This document shows positions 16,273 through 24,499 of a DNA stretch of 64,000 bases, piece after piece. The notes under the pieces were generated by a model. It was not told the DNA's origin and did no database searches. It saw nothing but the letters and a program-made list of their open reading frames with translations. Every line of letters begins with the position of its first letter. Position 1 is the first letter of the stretch. The DNA comes from Skermanella mucosa (GTDB taxonomy: Bacteria; Pseudomonadota; Alphaproteobacteria; Azospirillales; Azospirillaceae), in contig NZ_CP086108.1 in the NCBI RefSeq assembly GCF_016765655.2, positions 370,630 to 434,629 of the forward strand, read 5' to 3'. The translations under genes and the position numbers were made by a program.

Positions 16273-17055
16273 AACCTGCTTCCGGCATCGGGAAGCCGGA
16301 GAGAGTTCTGACGGGTCCCTGGCCTATGGGTCCGGGACCCTTTCCACCGATGCCGTCCCGTGGACGCACGCGCGCCCACCGGCCCGGCCCCTCACATCCT
16401 TACTTGATCCCGGCGAAGCATACCCCGGCGGAACCAAATCCTCGGAGCGGCCGGAAGGGTGCCGCACTGTAAACCCCGCCGCTTACTTTTTCAGGTTGCA
16501 CATTGGGACGATCGGATACATTGTGCCCTGAAAGAACATTGCGTTTTTAAAAATATTCCCAACTTCAATATGCATACAACTATCAGCCCGCACTGGAAAG
16601 AATCGGCCCTTCAGATTAGCTCCACCATGTACGTCCATGCGAACATGAACTAGTGAATAAAGTCTTATGCCTAAAATAAACAAGAAAAAACGCCTGGTTT
16701 CATGTATTAGTTTGAATGCTGCCCACCGGCGATCCAGGGACAGCATCTCCGCGTTAGACACAATAAAAACCAAAGGTGTTCGCGCAGAAACCTCCCGATG
16801 TACTTTCAAAGAATGGAACCTTAGCTTCCAGGCACAAGCACATGCCGGTTCCTGAACCACCGTTGTCCTTGCCGGATATGCACTGATCAGGATTTCCTGA
16901 GCCGAAAAGCCGACGTTATTTACGCGCAATCCCAACCGGGAGGCCCTGCGGAAGACGAATAAAAAGGCGGTCGGAGAGGCTCGAGATATCAAGCCCATGT
17001 GAACCTGACGTTTCAGTCGTCGTCCCATCGTGACGATATCAGGAGGGAGAAAAAG
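16273..17055. other. 783-bp AT-rich gap before the Pls-type cluster
   Basis: From about 16480 to 16980 the sequence is far more AT-rich than the rest of the window (for example taaaaatattcccaac and aaaataaacaagaaaaaacg). This marks either a promoter/leader region or foreign DNA. A short minus-strand frame (16483-16746) is described separately. No tRNA, transposase or terminal inverted repeat was seen. The shift in base composition immediately upstream of the diaminobutyrate aminotransferase gene suggests that the cluster's left border is a transfer junction, which is inference. Confidence 0.55.
16483..16746 (-). pseudogene. Possible relic of a hexapeptide-repeat acyltransferase
   Basis: This 87-residue frame starts at an ATG at 16746 inside the AT-rich stretch. 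Its C-terminal half (from VHVRMDVHGGANLKG through MHIEVGNIFKNAMFFQG) has the spacing and small/aliphatic pattern of left-handed beta-helix hexapeptide repeats seen in O-acetyltransferases of polysaccharide clusters, and it ends abruptly at a stop. The N-terminal part is basic and hydrophobic (RRFFLFILGIRLYSLV). The codons are AT-rich, unlike neighbouring genes. It may be a truncated, decayed gene or simply noncoding DNA; a structure-based search would decide. I give it low confidence. Confidence 0.25.
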
Positions 17056-18348
17056 ATGGCGACCAATCCATCGCCGGAAGCCGACTGCGTCTTCCATCGC
17101 CGGGAATCCGGCGTTCGAAGCTATTGCCGCCACTTCAACGTCGTCTTTCGCAGCGCCCGGGGCAGTTTGATGAGGGACGCCGCGGGGCGCGAATACATCG
17201 ACTTCCTGGCCGGATGCGCATCCCTCAACTACGGCCACAACGACCCGGACATGAAACAGGCCCTGGTCGAGCACATCCTGAACGACGGCATCGCCCATGG
17301 CCTGGACCTCTTCACCACGGCCAAGCAGAGTTTCCTGGAAACATTCGAGAAACTCATCCTCGAGCCCCGGGGGCTGGATTACCGCCTGCAATTCACCGGC
17401 CCGACCGGCACCAATGCGGTCGAGGCGGCGCTCAAGCTGGCGCGCAAGGTGACGGGCCGAACGAACGTCGTGGCGTTCACCAACGGGTTCCACGGCGTGA
17501 GCCTGGGATCCCTGGCCGCCACCGGCAACCGCCATCACCGCATGGGTCCCGTCCTGCCGCTCCACGGTGTTTCGCGGGTTCCGTTCGACGGCTACCTGGG
17601 GCCGGACTTCGATACCGCCGACCTCCTCGACCGCATGCTGTCCGATCCAAGCAGCGGACTGGATGCGCCCGCCGCGATCCTGCTGGAGACGGTCCAGGGG
17701 GAGGGAGGGCTGAATGCGGCCGGTGCCCCCTGGGTGCGCCGGTTGGCCCGCCTGGCGGAGCGGCACGGCGCCCTCTTCATCGTGGACGACATCCAGGCCG
17801 GGTGCGGCCGGACGGGGACCTTCTTCAGCTTCGAGGCCCTGGGCGTGGTCCCCGACCTGGTGGTCCTGTCGAAGTCCCTGTCGGGCTTCGGGCTGCCCAT
17901 GGCGCTCCTGCTGATCCGCCCGCAGCACGACGCGTGGCGGCCGGGCGAGCACAACGGCACGTTCCGGGGCAATACCCATGCCTTCGTGACGGCCAGGGTC
18001 GCCCTGCGGAAATTCTGGTCCGACGGCGCCTTCGCCGCGGCCACCCAGGCGAAGGCTTCCCGGGTCAGGGAACGGCTGTCGGGGATGGCGGAAATGATTC
18101 CGGGCAGCCGGATCAAGGGACGGGGCATGATGATCGGCCTGGATGTCGGCTCGGGCGAACTGGCCGACAGGATCTGCCATCACTGCTTCGGGGACGGGCT
18201 GATCATCGAGACGTCGGGAGCCCATGACGAAGTGGTCAAGATCCTCGCCCCCCTGACGACCCCTGACGACCTGCTGGAACGCGGGCTGGACATCCTGGAG
18301 AACGCGGTCCACGCGGCTGCCCACGGCGGCCGGGCCGCCGCCGAATAG
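17056..18348 (+). CDS. L-2,4-diaminobutyrate:2-oxoglutarate aminotransferase (EctB/Dat-like)
   Basis: This 430-residue class III aminotransferase makes L-2,4-diaminobutyrate (DAB) from aspartate semialdehyde and an amino donor. It matches the EctB/Dat type: the opening FHRRESGVRSYCRHFN, the DFLAGCASLNYGHNDP motif, FHGVSLGSLAATGN, the cofactor-binding Asp in FIVDDIQAGCGRTG and the PLP lysine in VVLSKSLSGFGLP (about residue 273). I moved the start to 17056, where a strong aggaggg site lies eight bases upstream; a TTG or GTG further upstream is unlikely. No ectA or ectC is nearby, so this is not an ectoine operon. It precedes the Pls-type synthetase by 143 bases and probably supplies its monomer. 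Confidence 0.9.
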   Translation: MATNPSPEADCVFHRRESGVRSYCRHFNVVFRSARGSLMRDAAGREYIDFLAGCASLNYGHNDPDMKQALVEHILNDGIAHGLDLFTTAKQSFLETFEKLILEPRGLDYRLQFTGPTGTNAVEAALKLARKVTGRTNVVAFTNGFHGVSLGSLAATGNRHHRMGPVLPLHGVSRVPFDGYLGPDFDTADLLDRMLSDPSSGLDAPAAILLETVQGEGGLNAAGAPWVRRLARLAERHGALFIVDDIQAGCGRTGTFFSFEALGVVPDLVVLSKSLSGFGLPMALLLIRPQHDAWRPGEHNGTFRGNTHAFVTARVALRKFWSDGAFAAATQAKASRVRERLSGMAEMIPGSRIKGRGMMIGLDVGSGELADRICHHCFGDGLIIETSGAHDEVVKILAPLTTPDDLLERGLDILENAVHAAAHGGRAAAE

Positions 18349-18491
18349 GACCGACCCGGGCGCTTTCCCGAGGGAGACCGTCCGTCCGGCACCCGGAACC
18401 GGGTGCCGGCGCCTCCCGCCTTGCTCTCGTCCGACAGATCCCGCGCGGCATTCCGATCAACGTCAGCAAGAAACAGCTTCGGGGATCCGAA

Positions 18492-21400
18492 ATGGAAAGA
18501 ACCGAACAGACCGTCACGAGCGAAGCGCCCGTCGAGGAGGAAGCCCCCTTCTCCCGCGAGACGATCGCTCAACTCTATCCCGAGCCGGAGCGGGTCCTGA
18601 CATGCCCCGGCCTCGGCAACCACATCCGCTGGCAGACCGGCGAGCGCCTCGACGGGCTGATCGCGTGGCGCTGCGCGATGATGAGCCGGAGCGGCGCCGC
18701 CGACCGGCTGGCGGTCTCGGCCGAGGACGGCCACCTGGGCTACGCCGACCTCGACCGGACGGCCAACCGGCTGGCACGCCTCCTGCTGAAGCGGGGCGTC
18801 GCGCCGGGCGACCGCGTCGGCCTGCTCTTCGCCAGGTCGATCTGGACCTATGTCGCGATGCTGGCGGTGATGAAAGCGGGGGCTGCCTACGTCCCGCTCG
18901 ATCCCGGCTTTCCCCGGGAGCGGGTCTCCTTCATCTCGCAGGATGCCGGCATCGGGCTCTTCCTGACGACCTCCGGGCTGGTCGGCCAGCTCGACGGGCT
19001 GGGAATGGAAACGCTCTGCCTGGACCGGATCGCCCCCCTCGTCGAGCGGGAACCCGACGCCCCCCTGGAGCGGCCGGCCGACGCCCCTCCGGATGCCCTC
19101 TGCTACATCATCTACACCTCGGGTTCGACCGGCTATCCCAAGGGCGTCGCCGTCGAGCACTCCAGCATCTGCAACTTCGTCAGGGTCGCGGCGGAAGTCT
19201 ATGGGCTGACGGAGGACGACCGCGTCTACCAGGGCATGACGATCGCGTTCGATTTCTCGGTCGAGGAGATCTGGGTCCCGCTCTATTCCGGGTCGGCGCT
19301 GTTTCCCGCGCCGGCGGGTCCCAGCCTGGTCGGAGCCGACCTGTCGCAGTTCCTCTCGGTGCGGCGGATCACGGCGCTCTGCTGCGTGCCCACGCTGCTG
19401 GCGACGCTGGAGGACGACCTGCCGTCCCTCCGGTTCATCCTGGTTTCCGGGGAGGCGTGCCCGCACAATCTGATCGAGCGGTGGTACCGGGAGGGCAGGA
19501 CCTTCCTCAACGTCTACGGCCCGACGGAGGCGACGGTCACGGCGAGCTGGACGCTGCTGGAACCGAACAGGCCCGTCACCATCGGCGTGCCGCTCCCGAC
19601 CTACATGATCCTGATCCTGGAGCCGGGCGAAGCCCGGCTGGCCAGGAAGGGCGACGCCGGGGAGGTCTGCATAGCGGGCATCGGCCTGGCCCGGGAGTAT
19701 GTCAACCGGCCCGACCTGACCGCCAAGGCCTTCATCCCCGATTTCCTGTACCTTCCGGACAACCCGTCCGGCCGCATCTACCGGACCGGCGACCTGGGAC
19801 GCGTCACCGGGGACGGCGAGATCGAGTATCTCGGCCGGATCGACGCGCAGGTGAAGATCCGCGGCTACCGCATCGAGCTGGCGGAGATCGAATCCGTCAT
19901 CATGAGGGTGCCCGGGATCGCCCAGGCCGTCGTGGGCAAGTACGAGCCCGCGCCCGGCGCCGCCGAACTCGTGGCCTACTACACCCTCCGCCAGGACACC
20001 GCCGACCCCGGGCCGGACGCGATCTTCCAGGCCATCCGCAGCCATCTTCCGGCCTACATGCTGCCGGCTTTTTACGAGGCGATGGACGCCTTGCCGATGC
20101 TGCCGAGCGACAAGGTCGACCGGAAGAAGCTGCCGGCCCCGTCGCGACCCCGCTTCGTCGCCCGGAGCGCCCGGTACGTGGCGCCGGGCAACGACACCGA
20201 GCGGGAGATCGCCCGGATCCTCGGCGACGTGCTGACGGTCGAGCAGGTCTCGATGGACGACCATTTCTTCGACGACCTGGGCGCCAATTCCCTGCTGATG
20301 GCGCGGTTCTGCGCCCGGGTCCGGGAACGCTTCGACTTCTCCGAGGTCTCCATGCGGGAGGTTTACCTGCATCCGACCCTCCGGGAACTCACCGCGTTCC
20401 TCTCGACCAAGGTCCGCCGGAAACAGGAGGCCGTCCGCGACGAGCCCGTCCATGTCGCAAGCACGGCGGACTATGTCCTGTGCGGCTTCCTCCAGCTTGC
20501 CTTCTACGCCGTCTATTCGACCGCCCTGGTCGTCGCGCTGGTCGAGGGCTACGGCTGGGTATCCGCCTCGGACACCTTGGCCGACAGCTATGTCCGGTCG
20601 GCGGCGTTCGCCGCGACGGCCTTCGTCACCCTCGCCGCCCTGCCGGTCGCGCTCAAATGGCTGCTGGTCGGCCGGTGGCGGGAGGAGCGGATCCCGATCT
20701 GGAGCCTGGGATATTTCCGATTCTGGATCGTCAAGCGGCTGGTCCAGGCGAACCCGATGGTCCTGTTCGTCGGATCCCCCGTCTACAATGCCTATCTGCG
20801 GATGCTGGGAGCCAAGGTCGGCCGGGACGCGGTCATCTTCTCCGTCGCTCCCGTCTGCACGGATCTCCTGACGATCGGCGATGCCGCGATCGTCAGGAAG
20901 GATTCCCTCCTTACCGGATACCGCGCCCGGTCCGGCTTCATCGAGACCGGCTCCGTCGCCATCGGCCGGAACGCCTTCGTCGGGGAAGGGACGGTGCTGG
21001 ATATCGGCACCTCGATCGGCGACGGCGCCCAGCTTGGCCATTCGTCCTCCCTTCACCGGGGGCAGGCGATACCTCCGGGCAAACGCTACCACGGGTCGCC
21101 CGCCCAGGAGACGCAGGACGATTACGCGACGGTCGAGCCCAGGCGCTGCGGCACCCTGCGCCGATGGGCCTTCTCCGTGGCGCAGGTGGTGTCCCTGTTC
21201 GCGGTCACCCTGCCGCTGCCCGTCATGGTGCTGGACGCGCTGCTGAGCTCACTGGAGTTCGGGACGGCGGCGGAAGTGGTCGCCCACGCGAGCGCGAGCT
21301 TCACCGCCCTGGACTTCCACCTGGACCTGCTCGCCTGGTCCGCCGGGCTGTTCTTCGGGCTGCTGATCCTGGGCCTGGCCATCATCGTCACGGTGCCGCG

Positions 21401-22598
21401 CCTGCTGAACCTCTGCCTCAGGGAGGACACGACCTACGTCCTGTACGGGTTCCACTACTTCGTGTACCGGCTCGCCTCCCGCATGAGCAATTCGTACTTC
21501 TACAATCTGCTGTTCGGTGACAGCTCCTGCATCATCTATTACCTGCGGGCGATCGGTTACCGAATCTCGCTGAGCGACCAGACGGGATCGAATTTCGGGG
21601 TCTCGCAAAAGCACGACACGCCCTTCCTGTGCGAGATCGGCAAGGGGACCCTGATCTCCGACGGCATCTCCATGATCAACGCGCATGTCTCGAACACGTC
21701 CTTCAGGCTGTCGAGGGTCGCGATCGGCTCGAACAGCTTCATCGGGAACAACGTGCTCTACCCGGCCGGCGCCAAGGTGGGGGAGAACTGCCTGCTGGCC
21801 ACCAAGGTGATGGTCCCGATCGGCGGGGCCGAGTTGAACGGCGCGGGGCTGCTGGGATCGCCCTGCTTCAGGATCCCGCGCTCGGTCGCCCGGGACCAGC
21901 AGTTCGAGCATTACCGGGACGGCCCGACCTTCAAGGAAAGGCTCCGCCTGAAGAACATCTCCAACACGATCACCATGGGATTGTTCCTCGCCCAGCAATG
22001 GCTGTTCGTCCATCTGGTCACCCTGCTCGCGGTGAACGAGATGGCGCAGTACCATGAGGCCGGCTGGGTGGCGCTGTTCGACTTCACCCTCATCCTTCCC
22101 GTCATGACGGTGGCGTACTTCGCCCTGGTCGAGCGGGCCAGCCTCGGGTTCGGGAAGCTGAAGCCGCAATTCTGCTCCATCTACGACGACTATTACTGGA
22201 AGCACGAGCGGCACTGGAAGCTCAGCGAGATCCTTTACCTCGAGGTCTTCTCGGGAACGCCGTTCAAAAGCATGATCTGGCGACTGCTCGGGCTGAAGGT
22301 CGGGCGGAAGCTGTTCGACGACGGCTGCGCGATCCCGGAAAAGTCGCTCGTCGCCATCGGCGACAACTGCACCATCAACCGGATGACCACGATCCAGGGC
22401 CACTCGCTGGAAGACGGGGCTTTCAAATCCGACCATATCCGCATCGGCAACGGCTGCACGATCGGCTGCAACGCCTTCGTCCATTACGGGGTCGATATGG
22501 CGGACGGCGTGGTGCTCGACCCGGACTCATTCCTGATGAAGGGCGAGACGCTGGCCGCCAACTCGACATGGCGAGGCAATCCCGCCCGGGAGATCTGA
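18492..22598 (+). CDS. Pls/PosA-type membrane NRPS (A-T-TM-three tandem beta-helix domains)
   Basis: This 1368-residue enzyme has the layout of epsilon-poly-L-lysine synthetase. The adenylation domain (about 50-545) shows YTSGSTGYPKG (about 206), FDFSVEE (about 251), NVYGPTEAT (about 340), YRTGDLG (about 430) and a catalytic Lys in SDKVDRKKLP (about 540). The carrier domain (about 560-640) has DDLGANSLLMARF with the pantetheine Ser near 600. Three membrane-helix pairs (about 660-727, 895-975, 1155-1215) alternate with three left-handed beta-helix acetyltransferase-like domains that replace a classical condensation domain (no HHxxxDG). Such enzymes join one amino acid iteratively into an isopeptide homopolymer. 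By eye the specificity code is D-F-E-L-L-S-V-V-T-K; the acidic third position also occurs in lysine-type codes. The DAB aminotransferase upstream suggests DAB as monomer. Confidence 0.9.
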   Translation: MERTEQTVTSEAPVEEEAPFSRETIAQLYPEPERVLTCPGLGNHIRWQTGERLDGLIAWRCAMMSRSGAADRLAVSAEDGHLGYADLDRTANRLARLLLKRGVAPGDRVGLLFARSIWTYVAMLAVMKAGAAYVPLDPGFPRERVSFISQDAGIGLFLTTSGLVGQLDGLGMETLCLDRIAPLVEREPDAPLERPADAPPDALCYIIYTSGSTGYPKGVAVEHSSICNFVRVAAEVYGLTEDDRVYQGMTIAFDFSVEEIWVPLYSGSALFPAPAGPSLVGADLSQFLSVRRITALCCVPTLLATLEDDLPSLRFILVSGEACPHNLIERWYREGRTFLNVYGPTEATVTASWTLLEPNRPVTIGVPLPTYMILILEPGEARLARKGDAGEVCIAGIGLAREYVNRPDLTAKAFIPDFLYLPDNPSGRIYRTGDLGRVTGDGEIEYLGRIDAQVKIRGYRIELAEIESVIMRVPGIAQAVVGKYEPAPGAAELVAYYTLRQDTADPGPDAIFQAIRSHLPAYMLPAFYEAMDALPMLPSDKVDRKKLPAPSRPRFVARSARYVAPGNDTEREIARILGDVLTVEQVSMDDHFFDDLGANSLLMARFCARVRERFDFSEVSMREVYLHPTLRELTAFLSTKVRRKQEAVRDEPVHVASTADYVLCGFLQLAFYAVYSTALVVALVEGYGWVSASDTLADSYVRSAAFAATAFVTLAALPVALKWLLVGRWREERIPIWSLGYFRFWIVKRLVQANPMVLFVGSPVYNAYLRMLGAKVGRDAVIFSVAPVCTDLLTIGDAAIVRKDSLLTGYRARSGFIETGSVAIGRNAFVGEGTVLDIGTSIGDGAQLGHSSSLHRGQAIPPGKRYHGSPAQETQDDYATVEPRRCGTLRRWAFSVAQVVSLFAVTLPLPVMVLDALLSSLEFGTAAEVVAHASASFTALDFHLDLLAWSAGLFFGLLILGLAIIVTVPRLLNLCLREDTTYVLYGFHYFVYRLASRMSNSYFYNLLFGDSSCIIYYLRAIGYRISLSDQTGSNFGVSQKHDTPFLCEIGKGTLISDGISMINAHVSNTSFRLSRVAIGSNSFIGNNVLYPAGAKVGENCLLATKVMVPIGGAELNGAGLLGSPCFRIPRSVARDQQFEHYRDGPTFKERLRLKNISNTITMGLFLAQQWLFVHLVTLLAVNEMAQYHEAGWVALFDFTLILPVMTVAYFALVERASLGFGKLKPQFCSIYDDYYWKHERHWKLSEILYLEVFSGTPFKSMIWRLLGLKVGRKLFDDGCAIPEKSLVAIGDNCTINRMTTIQGHSLEDGAFKSDHIRIGNGCTIGCNAFVHYGVDMADGVVLDPDSFLMKGETLAANSTWRGNPAREI

Positions 22599-22639
22599 GG
22601 CCGATCGGGTGCCAAGCAGACAACAATGGGGAACATGTC

Positions 22640-23104
22640 ATGTCCGGAACAGCAAGAATGCGGCCGGCAGATATCCGTCCGGAGTGGATGCCACTCCTCG
22701 GTCCGGCTGATACGCTGGAACTGATCGGCTTCGGCAAGGGAACGGGGTGCCGGTCAGGCTTTCGGGAATGGATCTACGTGGCCCTTCACCGAACCTATGG
22801 CGATTGGACCCACGTCTACGACGTCGTGCTTCGCCCGGGCTGCCTGGACGCGGAGATACGCCTGATCCGCGTCATGCCCGGCGACCGCAGGGGCGAGGCG
22901 CGCTCCTGGGCCATGGCCGCACGGGGAAACGATCTCCGCGGCCGGGCGGCGGGACCGGACGACAGCCTGTACGGGCGGGGCCTTGCCTGGTGCCGGCCCT
23001 ATCCGGAGGGTGGCCGCGCCTTCCAGGACACCGCGAGGCAGGACACCGCGAATCGAGCCACTGCAACGAAGGATTTGAGATGCGCCTTACCCGCCGTGCC
23101 CTGA
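22640..23104 (+). CDS. Unknown small soluble protein in the Pls-type cluster
   Basis: This 154-residue protein is not recognised. I chose the ATG at 22640 because ggggaa lies seven bases upstream, although the frame is open further back. It has a compact middle region (ELIGFGKGTGCRSGFREWIYVALHR, DWTHVYDVVLRPGCLDAEIRLIRV) with three cysteines and many arginines, and a basic, probably disordered tail. No signal peptide or membrane helix is visible, so it is probably cytoplasmic. It lies 41 bases after the synthetase and overlaps the S41 gene start by 25 bases. Its position suggests an accessory role such as an MbtH-like or editing function, but no such fold can be seen. Confidence 0.55.
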   Translation: MSGTARMRPADIRPEWMPLLGPADTLELIGFGKGTGCRSGFREWIYVALHRTYGDWTHVYDVVLRPGCLDAEIRLIRVMPGDRRGEARSWAMAARGNDLRGRAAGPDDSLYGRGLAWCRPYPEGGRAFQDTARQDTANRATATKDLRCALPAVP

Positions 23105-24486
23105 TCGCCTCCACCGCGGCAGCCGCCGCCACGGGCATCGTGGCGTCCCTGGCATCGGCCGACCGGACGGTGCCCCGCGGTACCCTACCCACGGGATTGT
23201 GGCGTTCCCGAACCACGGCCGACCTGCTCGCCGTCGACAGGTCGGCCTGCCGCACCTACACCCGCTACGACACGATGATGGCCCTGGTAGACGAATCGCC
23301 GCGCGACGGCATCGAGAAGGAGCTGATCGAGGCGCGGCTCGAAACGGACCCGGGCCGCGGCGACCGGCTGGAGCTGGAATACTGGGGCACCGTAACCCGC
23401 TTCGTCTATGACCGGGAGGCGGACTGGCCGGCCATGCGCCGCCTGGGCGGCGACGACTGGATATCGGACCCGTCCCGGACAGTGGACGCGTTCTTCAAGG
23501 CGGTGTCCGGCCACTTCGCCTTCGCCCCCGAGGCGGGGATCGACTGGACCGACCTGCGGGCGGAAACCGACGCGGCGCTCCGGCGCGGGTCGTCTGAACC
23601 GGGAGCCCTGTTCGACGCGCTGGCGGCGGCCCTGCGGCGCCTGGAGGACGGCCACGGCTCCCTGAGGGGCATGGGGCGCTACGCCGCCAGCCGGGACGGC
23701 CCGGATCGGTTCTACCAATCGTGGAAGGCGGCGGGCGGAAATCCGGTGGGCGGCGACTATTCGGACGGCTTCAGCCGCGACTGGCTCCATCATGTCAGCG
23801 ACCGTGTCCTGGCCGGAGCGGGACACCGCGCCGCCCGGGACACCGTCGCGTGGGGGCGGCTCCGGAGCGGCCTGGGCTACATCGCGCTGATGGCCTGCGA
23901 AGGGCTGTCGCACGACGAAGGGGGACAGGCCGACGTGGCCGCGGCCAGGCAGGTGTTCGACCGGGTGATGCGGGATCTGGCGGACACCCGGGGAATCGTC
24001 GTGGACATGCGCTACAATTACGGCGGATGGGACCGGGTGCCCCTCTCCCTGGCCGCCCATTTCACGGACCGGCCCTTGCCGGCCTTCACCAAGCAGCCGG
24101 TGAGGCGCGGCATCGGCCTGGACGTCCAGACCATCGGGATCGTCCCGGCGGCCGGTCCCCGCCACGCCGGGCCCCTGGCCGTCCTGACCAGCGACGCCAC
24201 CATCAGCGCCGCGGAAGTCGGGACCATCGGGTTCCGCGCCCTGCCGAACGTCCGCACCTTCGGAACCGCCACCTACGGCGCCCTGTCCGACCCCTTCTAC
24301 TTCCGCCTGCCGAACGGGTGGAGGGGGGCGGTCTCCAACGAGATCTACCGGGCGTCGGACGGCCGGGTCTACGAGGGGACGGGGATCCCGCCCGACCGGC
24401 CCTCGGCGGCCCCCTCCGCATCGGACTTCCGGGAGGTGGTGGACTCCCAGCTTCGGGACGCGGAAGCATGGCTCCTGTCACTTTGA
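23080..24486 (+). CDS. Exported S41 (tail-specific) peptidase-like protein
   Basis: This 468-residue protein begins with a twin-arginine-type signal (LTRRALIASTAAAAATG) ending near ASLASA, so it is probably exported by Tat. The C-terminal half has an S41 peptidase core: GLGYIALMACEGL, GIVVDMRYNYGGWD (the D-x-R-x-N-x-G-G motif) and the nucleophile motif SDATISAAE (Ser about 381). No PDZ domain is obvious. S41 proteins cut C-terminal peptide bonds; here the likely substrate could be a poly(amino acid), since producers of epsilon-polylysine also carry polymer-degrading enzymes. The start at 23080 is supported by aaggat upstream and by the signal peptide; the frame continues upstream antisense-free but without protein-like sequence. 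It precedes the porin by 13 bases. Confidence 0.78.
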   Translation: MRLTRRALIASTAAAAATGIVASLASADRTVPRGTLPTGLWRSRTTADLLAVDRSACRTYTRYDTMMALVDESPRDGIEKELIEARLETDPGRGDRLELEYWGTVTRFVYDREADWPAMRRLGGDDWISDPSRTVDAFFKAVSGHFAFAPEAGIDWTDLRAETDAALRRGSSEPGALFDALAAALRRLEDGHGSLRGMGRYAASRDGPDRFYQSWKAAGGNPVGGDYSDGFSRDWLHHVSDRVLAGAGHRAARDTVAWGRLRSGLGYIALMACEGLSHDEGGQADVAAARQVFDRVMRDLADTRGIVVDMRYNYGGWDRVPLSLAAHFTDRPLPAFTKQPVRRGIGLDVQTIGIVPAAGPRHAGPLAVLTSDATISAAEVGTIGFRALPNVRTFGTATYGALSDPFYFRLPNGWRGAVSNEIYRASDGRVYEGTGIPPDRPSAAPSASDFREVVDSQLRDAEAWLLSL

Positions 24487-24499
24487 CGGCGGCGGCATC

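Noticed and set aside
17056..18348. Ectoine biosynthesis operon (EctB-like gene)
   Set aside because: No EctA or EctC lies nearby; the neighbour is a Pls-type synthetase.
18180..21092. 970-codon minus-strand frame over the Pls-type gene
   Set aside because: It is antisense to a strongly supported NRPS; no recognisable motif.
18492..22598. Ordinary siderophore NRPS module
   Set aside because: There is no HHxxxDG condensation domain; the C-terminal half has membrane pairs and beta-helix domains instead.
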